DNA of 64,000 bases from Heliocidaris erythrogramma. Lineage: Eukaryota; Echinodermata; Echinoidea; Camarodonta; Echinometridae. The translations under genes were made by a program, and so were the position numbers. The notes beneath the pieces are model-generated. The model was not told the DNA's origin, searched no databases, and saw only the letters and a list, made by a program, of their open reading frames with translations. Within the stretch, counting starts at the first letter, position 1. The number at the start of each line of letters is the position of its first letter. Positions 1-12,179 of the stretch are shown here, piece after piece. Where the stretch lies: the NCBI GenBank assembly GCA_025617745.1, contig CM046871.1:34652294-34716293 (forward strand), in the 5' to 3' direction.

Positions 1-21
1 GCTTTCATATTAGTCAATAGT

Positions 22-322
22 GAGCTTTCGAATGTGTCGACTTAATGCCGTCCTAGATCCTCCCAGCCACAATGGACTGCTTTGTGTTACCTGCATACCG
101 TGCTTTGTGCAAGAACGGCTCACCCGTCCACTGGCTTCTCCCTCGTCCACTAGTCAGATGACAACGCGTCAAACATGGTTTTGCCGTCTTCTCTAAAACG
201 TGAACCTCGCTTCACCCATTGTTAGCTTCATGCTCCACCTACTTTGTACGCAGTCAACACAAAGCAGTCCATCGTCGCTGGGAGAATCTAGAACGGCGTT
301 CTAGTCGACACATCCGAAAACT
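22..322. repeat. Hairpin-type inverted repeat (MITE-like)
   Basis: The left end GAGCTTTCGAATGTGTCGAC is matched, with a few mismatches, by the reverse complement of the right end near 303-322. Both arms continue inward through CCCAGC and GGACTGCTTTGTGTT, giving arms of roughly 80 bp around a unique centre. No ORF is present. This is the structure of a non-autonomous DNA element, but I see no clear target-site duplication and cannot assign a superfamily. Confidence 0.6.
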
Positions 323-3300
323 CCTTAATCTCACGACCAGAACTCAACTTTATCTTTAACATAACTTAAACCCTGACCCTTACCGAAAACAAAATCATAA
401 TCCTAACCCTACACCTTTCACAGGTAAAGCCCGGAGCAATCGTTGCCGGAGCATATGTCGGAACACCATTTTTTCTTTCTTTCTTTCTTTCGTTATCGTG
501 AGTCCTTTACATGGACTTTGCATCTATGACGAAGCTTACTGTCATTAAAGGAGAATTAACATTAGAATATAAATGTACTTATTTTCAAAGGTGTAATATA
601 TTCTTAATCATTGACCTGTATCACTTTAGAAATAAAATATCAGAAAAGGGTTTTAATCAAGACATTCTAGCACACGGTATCATCATTGGAGACCGTTGTG
701 GTCAGGAAGATATTTTTAATCCACGAGCTAAATTGCTTCTATTCATTATAAAAAAAAACCCATATATGATGGAAAATACATAACAGGTGTATACATTTAT
801 TTTCAAATTTGAAATTTATAGATTTCTTTGTAAATTCTCCGGTTTTGCTAACTAGAAATCGATTTCTTTGTCGTGCCTGGCAGCGCAGAACATAATTTAT
901 ACAACGCACATTCTGTCTTTTGAAGTCCATTATCTCAAAGCAGGTGAATGCATAGTTTGTCACTATTGACGCTCGGGAAAGTCATCATCCATAAATTTGA
1001 ATTAATTCGCTCCGTCACGTATGTCATAGTATCAAGAAAATAGATTGATATTTAGTAAAATCGTAATTTTCAAAGAAATATAAAACACATTTTCGTTTCT
1101 AGAATATATGTATATATCTGTTAAATATTTTAAATCTCAGATGGAGTTTTGTATCAGGAAGAAAGACAATTTTGCATTCGGATTAAAAATGGCTTTATGT
1201 ACACATGAAGAAAATGGCAGCCCCTGGTATCGCTAGCAGACGATAAATCTTCCTGAGAAAATCCTGATTTATACCCATCTCGTATATTTTAATGCAAAAC
1301 TACGTAGGGCAACAAGAAGGAATAGATTACATCTTTGAATATGACCACATTTATATTTTGAGGTGAATTCCCCTTTATTTTTAACACATACTTCACTTCG
1401 TTTCCAATAAGGTTTATATGACCATGCATGGAGAAAAAATTGGATGAAATTGTAATCTACACAAATTCGTTATAAATGTCTCATTCTGCAAAATATTTTT
1501 TTTTTATAATCATGCAAAGCTCTGCACATCATTTATTTCAACGACTCATTTTATATCTACTTTTTCAGTATTTATGGCCCTCAATGAAATGATCTTCTCC
1601 GTTGTCGCCCAATGAATTATATAATTATTGAATTATGCCAAATATAACTAGAACACTCCTTGGAGACACTGAATACAATGAAATGAAAACTTTGATGAAA
1701 ATAATGCTACTCGCTGTAGCTATTTTTGTGTATTTATAACCCTTACACGAATAGAAAGTGATAGGTAATCACAGCTCAAAGTTCACCGTCGTCGAAAAGC
1801 ATTCAGGAACGTTTGCAAACAACCGATGTCAAGAGTAAGCGGAAAGAGAGCTCGAGTACTTCATAAGCATTAAGCGGTGACATTAATCAGAAAGCATGCT
1901 GGGTCGTATAATGCACTGACACACAAAAAAGGGTTTCTTCCCTCGTTTAGTTGTCATTCAATTTACGGCAAATTAACGTTATAAACCATAGACAACAGCT
2001 GCTTTTGTCATGTTGTTATTAGAAAGATGTACGAATCCCTTCCTCCCTTTATTTCGTTTAGCAGGTCCTGAAGAGAATGATGGAGAAAGGGAAAATTAAT
2101 TACAGCCGAAAGCTCGGTCGGTCGTGTTTCGTTTTCACAGCTAAATGCAAAAAACATCTTATCCCTTATTAAAACTACAAAATACCAAGATGCATCCACA
2201 TAACATACTGAGCAATTTACTGTGCATAACTACCAGCTCTCATCTTACTGACGTTTGCTCCGGTGACGATTGGTCCGGGGGTTATTTCGTCAAAGACATG
2301 GTGCTGGGGCTGTCATTTGGGTTGTTAGATTAGATTAGATTAGTTTTAGGCATGTTAGGTGTAGCGTTTGGTCCAGGGGGTGAAGTTAGGAATGGCTGGA
2401 ATGCGGTTAGTGTATACTCTCTGAATTTCTAAGACTTATCTTTAAAATAAGTCTTTTGTCCCGGTTTGAAACTCTCTTGGACTTAAAAATAAGTCTAAAA
2501 TTTAAGAGTGTAGAAAATTCACCGGAGCAAGTTGTAGAAACGAAAATTATGCAATTCATTCAGAATATAGTTACAAAGACTTGTATTTCAAACACATCAT
2601 GTCATTTTGAAAGAGGAGATCCTTTACAGGAAAGAAGCAAACTCCCAGTTTCTCTTACATCTTATGTTCCAACAAGGAACATAAAAATTAATCTCAGATA
2701 TATATTCAAAAGAAATCCATTTGCTTTGGTCATGCCTTTATAAACAATCGTCAATCTAATACACGTAATGTTTCAAAGGGATGTTTCAAAGCTGTTACAA
2801 GATACAGATGGACTTCTTATCTTCTTTTATTCTTAATGTCGCTCACGCCTACTTCCTTATGTCACAAAATATAAGTTCTGCAAGCCAACAGGAATATATA
2901 ATTCAGAGGTACAAGAATGGCAGTTCACTATACGTATAGGAAGATATTGGTCAGCATCAGGCGCATAGATGATATGCAATGACGCAAGAAATGCTACAAA
3001 ACATATAAACAGGCAGGGGCGACACTAGTGGCGTGGCATGGGGTGTGATTCCACCCCCTCGTTATTGTGGGAGGGGGTCTCGACAAAATCGACATTTTTA
3101 CATGCTGTTGGTAAATCTAAAAGCTTTTTGAGAGTTTTTAAAATCTTTTGCTTTGCTTTGTTTTTTTAGTTGTTCAAATCCGGCAACCCCTTTAAAGATC
3201 TGATTAAACTATCATCGCCGATGTCGGAAAAGCGTTGCCTATATGTCTCGCTCTCGCTTGCCATCGTTGACAGTCTGTGACAATTTTTTTTTTTTTTTAC

Positions 3301-4385
3301 CATCGTTTGAATGTTATATAATTAGAACTTTAAAAGATATTGAACTGTAAGACATTCCATTAAATGTATTGATGAATGTGTAAAGTGTCGTACACTCCAG
3401 TTTTGGGTATCAATCTTACTAAATGGAGATATAAAACAACTAAACTTCTTTTTAAAATACCATTGCAATAAATATCATATATTGTCTGAAATTAATATGA
3501 GTGGAAATGAAAAATCAAGATGTTACGGTTATATGATGCCGTTGATGAAATATTGGAAATGTTAAAATAAATACGAAGAGCTGTAAATAGAATATTTGCC
3601 ATTAGTAGCATTAAGAATTCCAAAATTACCCGGAAACCGGACAAGATACACTATATTTTGCCCATGAACTTGTTTGCACATGTGTTGTTTCCCACAGGCT
3701 TTCTTGTCACACTTAATATCAAACGATCGACGATTTTTTTTTCAAGTAACGTTTATGTGGTAGTTTGGTCTATAGTAAGATTACCGTAGTCTTCACCGTT
3801 GTGAATTAAGCACCTTTTACTATAAGTGTACGTCTATAAAAGGCTAGAAAGACATTTCCTGGACTAGTCAAGAACGCAGGGAAAATAAGTGACGTTTGAC
3901 AGCGTGAAACAACATCATGCTGTAAAGACATCACAAGTCAAGAAGATTGATGGTTTTAATTCCGAGAAGGTTAAAAAAGACGAGATTCTAAAGCAGGTCG
4001 CAGACTCGGGTTGAAAGGCATACGGTTTCTTACGTTTCTTTTGTGCGTGAGTGCGTCATGCAAGTGTGTTATACATGTCATTCTTGTTCACTGGTCAACT
4101 CAGGTAACAAAATTTTGCACTTTCTAATGCAATGAAGAGTAATAAATCCAGATAAGAATAAGAAAGCGTGCTAAATCGACGATATATACATGTAAGTAAA
4201 TATATATATATACATTATTTTTCTCCCGCATCTATTATCTCGGATTTCCAATGACTCGAACATGCACTTAAAACTTTAAAAGGCAGATGATGTCAGATGT
4301 ATTATTATCTTCTATTGTGCTCGTATATAGTTATGGCTCAAGGCTACGCAAATTTTGGGTGTACTGTATGTATGTTCCATATATT
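323..4385. other. Intergenic DNA without a supportable gene
   Basis: AT-rich sequence. Open frames here (for example 511-783 and 2456-2743) have no recognisable domain or splice context. A TTTC microsatellite lies at 467-490. The stretches near 430-460 and 2250-2400 share a GTGACGATTGGTCC-like block in opposite orientation, so they are probably pieces of one unclassified repeat family. Confidence 0.5.
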
Positions 4386-4445
4386 GGGAGCAACTCCCCC
4401 CCCCCCCCCCCCCTGCCCCACCCCCGACTCTCTCTCTCTCTCTCT
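4386..4445. repeat. Poly-C tract followed by CT microsatellite
   Basis: A run of more than 20 C residues is followed after a short gap by a CTCTCTCT tract. Proline- and serine-rich open frames across it are products of the low-complexity sequence and are not genes. Confidence 0.85.
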
Positions 4446-4599
4446 TCCTTCCTCTCCTTTAGTCACTTTAGTTAACTCTATGTGACTCTGTGATGTTATC
4501 TCTCCATCATCTATAAATTATATACCTGCCTCTATATAGGGGAGTTATTTCCTTTACGCAGGAGGGTCTCTCGTGCAGAGGATTCTTTCAGGGGAGCAT

Positions 4600-4736
4600 T
4601 TCATCAAGCGATTTGTCAGTGATTTTTACCGACAACTGTTATAAGCTACTGAAATCCTTGCATCTGATTGGCTGAGAGCAAATTTGTCAGTAAAAATCAC
4701 CGACAAAACGCTTGATAAAACGCTCCCATGGACTGT
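4600..4736. repeat. Small palindromic MITE
   Basis: CATTTCATCAAGCGATTTGTC at the left (key bases TCAAGCG and TTTGTC) pairs with ACAAAACGCTTGATAAAACG at the right. The centre holds GAAATCCTTGCATCTGATTG, which also occurs in the centre of the elements at 45289-45435 and, inverted, at 39598-39741. The three are therefore likely related hairpin MITEs. Confidence 0.6.
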
Positions 4737-6391
4737 AACGAACATGCAGACAAGGTCAATTGATAAATGCAATTAAACATTTCGGAATCGAGTAATCTAC
4801 ATTTCAAAAAAACTCATTTGATAGCCAATGATTATGGTTAAAGGCAATCCAACTCCCGTAGCAAGTTCCTTTAAAAGAAAGCGTAAGTTTTACAACCTCC
4901 TTTCAAATACAATTCTTTTTAAGTGCTTGAATTATATTTTCACTTTACAAATCAAGGCCCCAAAATCTGCGTGTATATAATAGAAATGAATTCAGAACAA
5001 AACAATACCGTTGTGTATCGCATGATATAATTGAGAGCACCTCTTGTAACCCACAGTCAATTAACAATTCACGAGGTGCTTTGGATTTTGTTTATCTAAC
5101 CTACGACTATTTTACGCAAAGCAATATTAACAGTAAATATTGTATTTGTAATTCTTATGGCGATCGTAAATACTGCGTGTAGGCTACAATGAAAAAACAA
5201 CATGATGATTTCAGTAAAATAAGATAGAGAGAACTCATTTCGGGAAATCGTGGACTTTGGGTATGCTCTCTCCCTCTCTCTCTCTCTTTCTCCCTCTCTC
5301 TCTCTGCCCCCTCTCTTTCTCTGATCCTAATCCGCTGATAGAATCTTTCTCTTTTGTCTATGGGCGAATCTAAATTCATTCTACCAGTTGAACCTTCATC
5401 GAACGACATTCTATCCGAGATAATTTTTAGCATCTTGAATTACAATAACGGCGCACGTAGAAGGGACTTGAATTGCATCGAGTCAGGGCGTTAATGTACC
5501 CTAAGATTTACCACTTCTTCAGTAACAGAGTGAAAGAATTAAGTTATAGACTCAAGTGCATTTTAGCGGACCGGAATTTTCTTTCTGCTGTCTTACTTTG
5601 GAATTATCCGACATTAAAAGATCAACACTGTTTTTCAGCATCATTCTAGAGATGGCGTCATCCATACTACTTGAAAAAAAAACGAAGGCAACGGTATGAA
5701 AATCAACACTTCCTCAATCAAGCCGTTTTGTACGAGTGTGCGTCACATGTTTGCCGAATGAGGAGTCCTTAAAGTCCTTACATGAAGAGTGTCTTTTTAT
5801 CTCTTTTCTTTCTTTATGCTCTCATCGCTTTTAAATATTCGTATGTTTTAGTTTTTGGGGTCTTTATGACGATAACTTTTGACACGCATTCTATTTAGCA
5901 ATATTTGTTCTGATTTAAGCAATCACACTTGCTAAACAATGTATAAAGTAAATTTCCTTTGCGGTATTTGAACTGTAACAAAGACTAACAAATCCGAAGT
6001 ATAATAGATACAATGGAATTGATACAGGCCAATATTCATAGTTCGAAAATAACCAGACTATCGCGTATCATTCTACTGTCTCGCTATATACTCCTCCAAT
6101 ATAATTTTCAGCCAACGGAGTCTATCAAATGTCAGTGTTGTTGGAAAATGGAAAATTATCATATGATTATTGCATTATGAAGCGCCATTGGAAAACGGGA
6201 CAGCTCCAAGCGATTCAAATTATTAGTTTTAAGACGCACCAATGCCTGGTATATTCTTTTACAAGACACTTGCTCTTCTCGAAAGGCCTACAGCGTTTCA
6301 AAATATGCTTGATCATGTGTTTCACCCATATAAATGAAGAAAAACATGAGCGTGACCTACAGCAAAGATTCCTTGTGTAGTTAGTGTCAAA
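4737..6391. other. Intergenic DNA, one CT microsatellite
   Basis: No gene seen. A CT-rich microsatellite occupies about 5264-5325. The Arg/Glu-rich ORF antisense to it is an artefact of the repeat. Confidence 0.5.
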
Positions 6392-6812
6392 TAGCCTGTT
6401 CAGACCAAGGAGTTAAAGTTCGGTGATAACTCCTTGTTCAGACTACAGGAAAGTTATACGTATAAAGACTTATCGTACATATATAGCTCAACGTGCAGTA
6501 TGAAGAAACGTCGAATAAAGAAACAGGTTTTGGGAAAGTCAGGTGATAATATATATTTTGTATCAGGTTATGTCATAGACAGCGATGGAGCATACGAAAT
6601 AACAGGTGATTGGTCACATATCAGCGCGCACACCATAAGACCCGCCCAGTTATAGAAGTCGCGTACGATACGGTGATCGTTCGAAACGATACTCAATCAC
6701 GCGTTTCGCTATAATTATAGACGACGTTTCGTTATGTATGGTCAGACTATGAATATTTAATTATTTATCGTCTAGCTATACGATTGTCGTAGGTAGTCTG
6801 AACAGGGGGCTA
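6392..6812. repeat. Terminal-inverted-repeat element, about 420 bp
   Basis: The left end TAGCCTGTTCAGACCA is mirrored at the right end by AGTCTGAACAGGGGGCTA. The short ORF inside (6434-6655) has no recognised domain. The flanks carry similar text, CTACAGCAAAGATTCCTT and CTACAGAAAAGATTCCTT, which may be a diverged duplication created by insertion or a remnant of an older repeat. Confidence 0.55.
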
Positions 6813-7289
6813 CAGAAAAGATTCCTTCTGAGGCTACGGGCAAACAGTGTATGTGCTAGACAAATAAAATTAGATTAACCCTCATGATATTTCCGATATC
6901 TCTCAACTTTGACATTTGACGCATGAATCGAAGTTTTAGTTTGTAGGCTTATTGAGTCATTTGAAAAATAAAGAACAGACAAGTATCAGCCCGGCTCACG
7001 TCATGAGGCGTAATTTGCTGACGTTAGGATTGCGTCACTTGGTCACGGTATTTCGTGCCTCATGAAAGAGTGATATCTTTCTTCTTTTTATTTTTGGCTA
7101 AACAGTGAAAACAATTACAATGTATTTCAATAATTTGCGTACGGGTTAATTGCCTTTACATGCTCGATTAGCACAGCTAATAACGTAGTCGAAATGACGC
7201 CTCGTGTGAGCTGGGCTGTAAATACCTTATATTAATTAACGTCATTAATTAAAAACGGTGATAAGGAAAATGTGACAGCAGGAAACAAG

Positions 7290-7880
7290 ATGAATGCGAC
7301 TGTGTCTCCTATATATGCCTCCGCCTAAATTCAGTTGATGGCTTAAACTGTTTTTGAAATATTGTGATAACCAGAATAAAAACCTCTAATTACATGTTAA
7401 TTGACTTCTTTGTCATTTGACCTTACACCTTATAACCCAAAAGTCTGATCACTTTATCTCCTAGCCATGAATACAAAAAAGTTGAGATATGGCGATAACA
7501 AAGGTAAAAAACAACAACATGCAACTGTATAATGACCTCTATGACCTGTCAACTTTGACCTACGTGAACAAAAATCTAATCAGTTCGTCTCACTATGGTG
7601 ATGCATACCAGTTCCATGTTTGAAGTTAATGGATCAAATGGTTCTTGAGATATCGCGTTAACAATGCTAACAACTGCATTTCAGAAATTGACCTGTGACC
7701 TCTGACCTTTGACCTAAATACCCCCGAAATCTACTCAGATCCTCATCCTATGGTGATACATACTAGCACCAAGTTTGAATTTCATACCTCACTTGGTTCT
7801 TGAGTGATCGCTAGAGCGAGAAAGCGGGACGGACAGACGGACAACCCGAAAACATAATGCCTCCGGCACCACCTTCTTTC
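7290..7880. repeat. TIR-bounded element with internal tandem units (family P)
   Basis: The element opens with GTCTCCTATATATGCCTCCGCC (key part ATGCCTCCGCC) and closes with ATAATGCCTCCGGCACCACC after a GGGACGGACAGACGG tract. Between them are about three diverged units of roughly 110-125 bp. Each contains GACCTTTGACCT-like text, CTATGGTGATACATA, AAGTTTGAA and GGTTCTTGAG. The same family recurs at 23681-24868, and tail pieces lie near 16590-16670 and 16840-16890. It is non-coding. Confidence 0.65.
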
Positions 7881-8111
7881 GAAACATTTCTATTGCCTTG
7901 TGCATGCTTTGTTTTAAAGTGTTTTAACTTAACGGATTTACTAAAGTGAAAGCGTGATCCATCATGAAAACATAATTACGGATGTGTCAAACGCACAGGT
8001 TCCCACAGCCAGTGTGTCAAGCCCTTCGGAGGAGAAGGAATTTGTTTTCGGACAGCCATGGAAATATTTGTGACCATGCACCTCTACATCCTATATACAT
8101 ATACATATATA

Positions 8112-8723
8112 CACTCAACCAAAAAAGTAAGTTCCCCCCCTAGCATTTTTGGATATATCTCAAAAAGCATTTTACCGATTTTCATAATTCAAACGGGAAT
8201 GGATAGGGAATTTTTTTAGTCATAACATGAATGGCATATCATTGCCACCAGATATCATTATTGGTGTGAAAAAATGCATTTTATGTCAAAATGCATGGGA
8301 AAAAAAGTTGCACTTTAGTGATTTGCATTGGCTTTTACACAAATAATCAAACAATCACTCATGATTCTGAACTTTTAAGCATGGTTTATTGCATATTTCT
8401 CTATCTCTTTCTTTTCATGAGCATACAGTTTAATAGGGAAGCATATTGTACCTGAAGAAATTCCTGAAAATTACATAACAATTTAAAAAGGTCATTTGCT
8501 AACTTGCATAGGAAATGTACACAATATGCTTCATATAACCTTAAGTGCAACTTTCCCCATGCATTTTTTCACACCAATAATGATATCTGGTGGCAATGAT
8601 ATGCCATTCATGTTATGAATAATAAAATTTCCTATCCATTCCCGTTTGAATTATGAAATCGGTAAAATACTTTTTGAGATATATCCAAAAATGCTAGGGG
8701 GGCACTTACTTTTTTGGTTGAGT
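8112..8723. mobile_element. Long-arm foldback element, TA-flanked (family F1, copy 1)
   Basis: The ends CACTCAACCAAAAAAGTAAG and its complement near 8704-8723 are flanked by TA. The arms run inward for about 180-200 bp through TCATTGCCACCAGATATCAT, so the element can form a very long hairpin. A second copy, with its centre inverted relative to this one, lies at 53772-54399 inside the ceramidase gene. The TA target site and TIR style are typical of non-autonomous Tc1/mariner relatives. There is no transposase ORF. Confidence 0.75.
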
Positions 8724-10847
8724 ATATATATATGATAATGCTTAAGTCTGCATTGGTAAAGGAATTATGCATAAAATATGAGACAGATTTCGCAACAACT
8801 ACGGTCCAAGAATTATTTCCAGACACCCACTCTGTAGATCATTTCCGCAGTGAATGATGGTCAGTGAAACATCTGTATCCACAGGATATATCAGACAACA
8901 CACTTTATCCCCATCATACGAAGCGCGGGTGATGCTATGCGTGTGTTCGTTGCAGGAAACACGGGTGCATCCGAGGGCAGTCACCACTTCGGTCTAGCCC
9001 TGAGAAATCCATCCCAATCATGACCATTGCCAGAACCCAAATCATTTCAAGAAGCCTCTGCATAGGCACGGGTAGCACCATATCAAGTTTCAGACTTGGT
9101 GAGATAAACGTGTCTCACCGCGTTCAAAGTGAAAGCTGGTGTTCGTGAAAAATTAGGCATCTTTCATCATGTTCATATTTCATATCGAGAGTTCGTAAGA
9201 ATTTCATTTCGGATTTTTCCTCCTACAGACGATCGGGAATTGAAAATTGTCAGCAAGTCAAAAAATTCAATCATGGAATTCTGAGACAAAGCATTAATCA
9301 TTAAATACTTCTTTCGAAGCCGCATATATCCCATCTTAGTTCCTCTCATCCCCTTTTAGGCAGCTTTAGATTCAGGAATCTGTGCTAATACAGCTTAAAG
9401 AAGACTTGGATGTTTTCGGTTCTTTTGTTTTTATCTTATGATCGCTGTATGAATCCAGATTATAATAGACAAGTCTTAGCTTTTTTTTCCCATACGTTAC
9501 TGACCACATCAAATATTTTAGTACATCTGATAACTGCATTAAGTAAATAGCCCTACTAGAGCTTAGATCTGAGCAAAATTTAATGTGAAATGAAATGACA
9601 AATTTAATTTCAGTCTACGTTCAGAACTCAGTACTTGTGGGTCACCAAATGACCAAATATCTTGGACTTGCCCGATTAAAAGATAATTAAATTCATACGG
9701 TACATCAAGTTATCTGGACACCCAACCTCACAGAAGAGAAGCCTTTACCAGAGATGACAACCCAGTCACTACTTGGAATGTTACGGCGTCCTCAGTACCA
9801 TAGTGCAGGTTTGTGTAAAGTCGCGCATTGCACGACAGGTGCAGTCGAAAAGGACACCAAGCCGTGGGGCTTGCTTTTCATATCGAAATGGTTCGGATTG
9901 GCTTCCTCCACATAAGCGAAAATTAATAGGAAAATCAATTTGCGATTACAAAAACATGTGGTCAGTAATGTGATGCGAAAAAGAGTTTCACTTTCCCTAA
10001 ACAACCTCAAGGGGATTACATCGAAATAGAGGTGCCAGCGAAGTCTTACTTCGGGAATCTTTCAAACGGTTTGCGGTGGATAGTATTACGAAGACTTTTT
10101 TTTTGTTGGTCTTAACATGAGATGTAAAAAATAGTATTGAATGAGATATTGTTCACCTATTTTGGTTTTCTTTCATTGGAGGCAATATTCTAATGTTCTA
10201 GCTAATCCCGCGTACGGTTTTGGAACAAGAATGCTCGTTTCACATCATACACCTTAACCCTATACCAGGTGTATTTGCAGAAACTGAAAGAATTTAATAT
10301 GCAAACGTTTAAACCCTACATACTAAACCTACACTACTTGCAGAAATTACTGAATGGATATACAAACGTTTAAACCAGTAATTCGGAAGAAGTCAGAAAA
10401 GTCAACTTAAAAAGGAGTTTAAAAGTAGCCCCCCCCCCAAAAAAAAAAAAAAAAAAAAAAATCTAAAGTTCAATTAGAACATCAGCAGAAAAATTTAGCC
10501 AAGAGTCTGATGGCCTAGGCTTTGCATAATCATGATTTTAAAATAATTAACCGTCAAATTTTGGATATATCTGCACTTGGTCATTCTGTAATAAACCTTG
10601 TGTCAGTTAACTTTATTTTTTCAGACACACTATGTACAAGGCCTTCAATCAATGAATACTTGGGTATTTAAAAAAACAGAAACTGCACACTGAATTCATA
10701 TGAAGAAAAAAATACATGTGTAAGTGTGGGTGGGTGGGTGGGTGGGGTGTGTATGTGTGAGTGCGCACATGTTTATGAACTGCTATGTGAGTACACTACA
10801 ACCAGAATGTTATACCATTTTGAAATAATAATAATAATAATAATATG
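8724..10847. other. Intergenic DNA without a supportable gene
   Basis: I see no gene. Microsatellite-like parts include a poly-A tract after CCCCCCCCC at about 10430-10460, GGGT repeats at 10728-10745 and ATA repeats at 10827-10844. The last adjoins the SINE that follows and is probably its tail. Confidence 0.5.
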
Positions 10848-11590
10848 TCTTGTTTACCCAGGGTAGCCTCATCAGTGATAATACTGTTCTCCATGAGGGC
10901 CCTGCAATCATATTATTACCCCAGCTTAAGCACAGCTACCATGCACGAGCTTTCAAGGAATTCTTCCTACCGGGTACCCATTTACTTCTCCCGTGGGTGG
11001 AGAGTGGCAAATGTAGATTAATGTCTTGCCAAAGGACATTAGTATGGCTAGAGTGCCCAAGTCTGCGCAGTGCCCATGTCTGCGCACATGTAACTGGGCG
11101 ATTCTAATAAAACAAAACACGCAACGAACACAAACTTTTCATCTTTATCATAGCGATAGGTAGGCCTATTCATGCAAAAAAACGAGTCAAAATATTGAAA
11201 AAGTCTTATTTCATGCATTTTATTCACAAGCCTCAAAATGTTGTTGTTCACGTCAAAACTCCCGAATGAATGAATGAGTGCGCAGACATGGGCACCATTT
11301 TTTTTAAATGTTGAAATGACACGGCCGCCGTTTCTTGCCGTAAATGGCATTGTTCTTGCTCTGATTTTGATGAGAATTTTTGCAAACTTACTCTTTACAA
11401 TATCAAGAATAATATAAAATTAAGCTTTACATGAATATTAAAGAAATTCGAGTGAATTTCAGGTCAAAACCTGAGGTGCGCAGACATATGAGAGCTCCCC
11501 ATCATACAGTGAAAGGGATTCGAACCCCACACCTTGTACTTCATAGTCTGGAGACTTATCCACTAGACCCCGACACCTTTGTAGAATCTG
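10848..11590 (-). mobile_element. tRNA-derived SINE split by a DNA element
   Basis: On the minus strand a tRNA-like head lies at about 11590-11508, with A-box-like text CTAGTGGATAAGTC and B-box-like GGTTCGAATCC. The SINE body continues only after a 462-bp interruption, at about 11041-10848, with TGCCACTCTCCACCC and GGGTACCCGGTAGGAA. The body matches the intact copy at 24077-24350. Because the join is placed as expected from that copy, the interruption is a later insertion. Confidence 0.7.
11044..11505. mobile_element. 462-bp TIR element (family T1, copy 1) inside a SINE
   Basis: The element begins ATGGCTAGAGTGCCCAAGTC and ends GGGGAGCTCTCATATGTCTG in reverse complement. Terminal parts share the GTCTGCGCA motif in inverted orientation. 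A near-identical copy is at 51406-51870 in ceramidase intron 1, and a truncated inverted copy is at 49472-49589. The flanks ACATTAGT and ACAGT resemble a target duplication with a small deletion. No transposase is encoded. The type (hAT- or Mutator-like) is uncertain. Confidence 0.75.
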
Positions 11591-12179
11591 TACAAAGAGA
11601 GACCCGTCCACGTAAGATCTGTGGAGGTTTCAGGTCATTTGCGGTAATCTCCGAACTGGTCCCATCACTGCTTAAAGATATTGGATGAGTTTATGCGTAA
11701 TCACAATAACAATAATAAAAATCATTCCACATGTTTTTCAACATGCGTGATTGTTCATTTCAAATGAGCTGTTGTTTAGATCTGCCTATAGGCATAAAGG
11801 TACCCGCCGCGTCATCAGGCTCTTCTGATAAGTATTTGCCTGAAATTTAAGAAGAAAATATCTAGATATCTGCCCAGTGAAGATGGAAGATATCTTAATC
11901 CAGATGTTCTTTTGAGAGCCAGACTCTTGAGTAAAAGTAAAATAATTTACAAAGCATTTAGAGTACAATGTTTAAAAATACAACAAAAAGAAAACAAATT
12001 AACATTTAAAAAAAAAAGATTTGATAATTACAGTTGAAATAATAAATAAGTGCATGAAAGCTTAAAATATAATTAGAATATATAAATATTCCAAAGAAGG
12101 CAATTAATGGCATCAGCATATCGTTGGCTGTTATGCCACAATTAAATCTAAAGCTCAAAATATTGTATTTCGAGCGCCT
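11591..12179. other. No gene seen; possible LINE 3' untranslated region
   Basis: AT-rich sequence downstream, on the minus strand, of the LINE reading frame that ends at 12180. It may include that element's 3' end, but I cannot place a terminus or tail. Confidence 0.4.

Noticed and set aside
385..415. CCTAACCCT text as an interstitial telomere
   Set aside because: Only isolated, imperfect TAACCC motifs and no array.
6434..6655. 73-codon frame in the 6392-6812 element as a small transposase
   Set aside because: No recognisable catalytic motif, too short, and not bounded as a domain.
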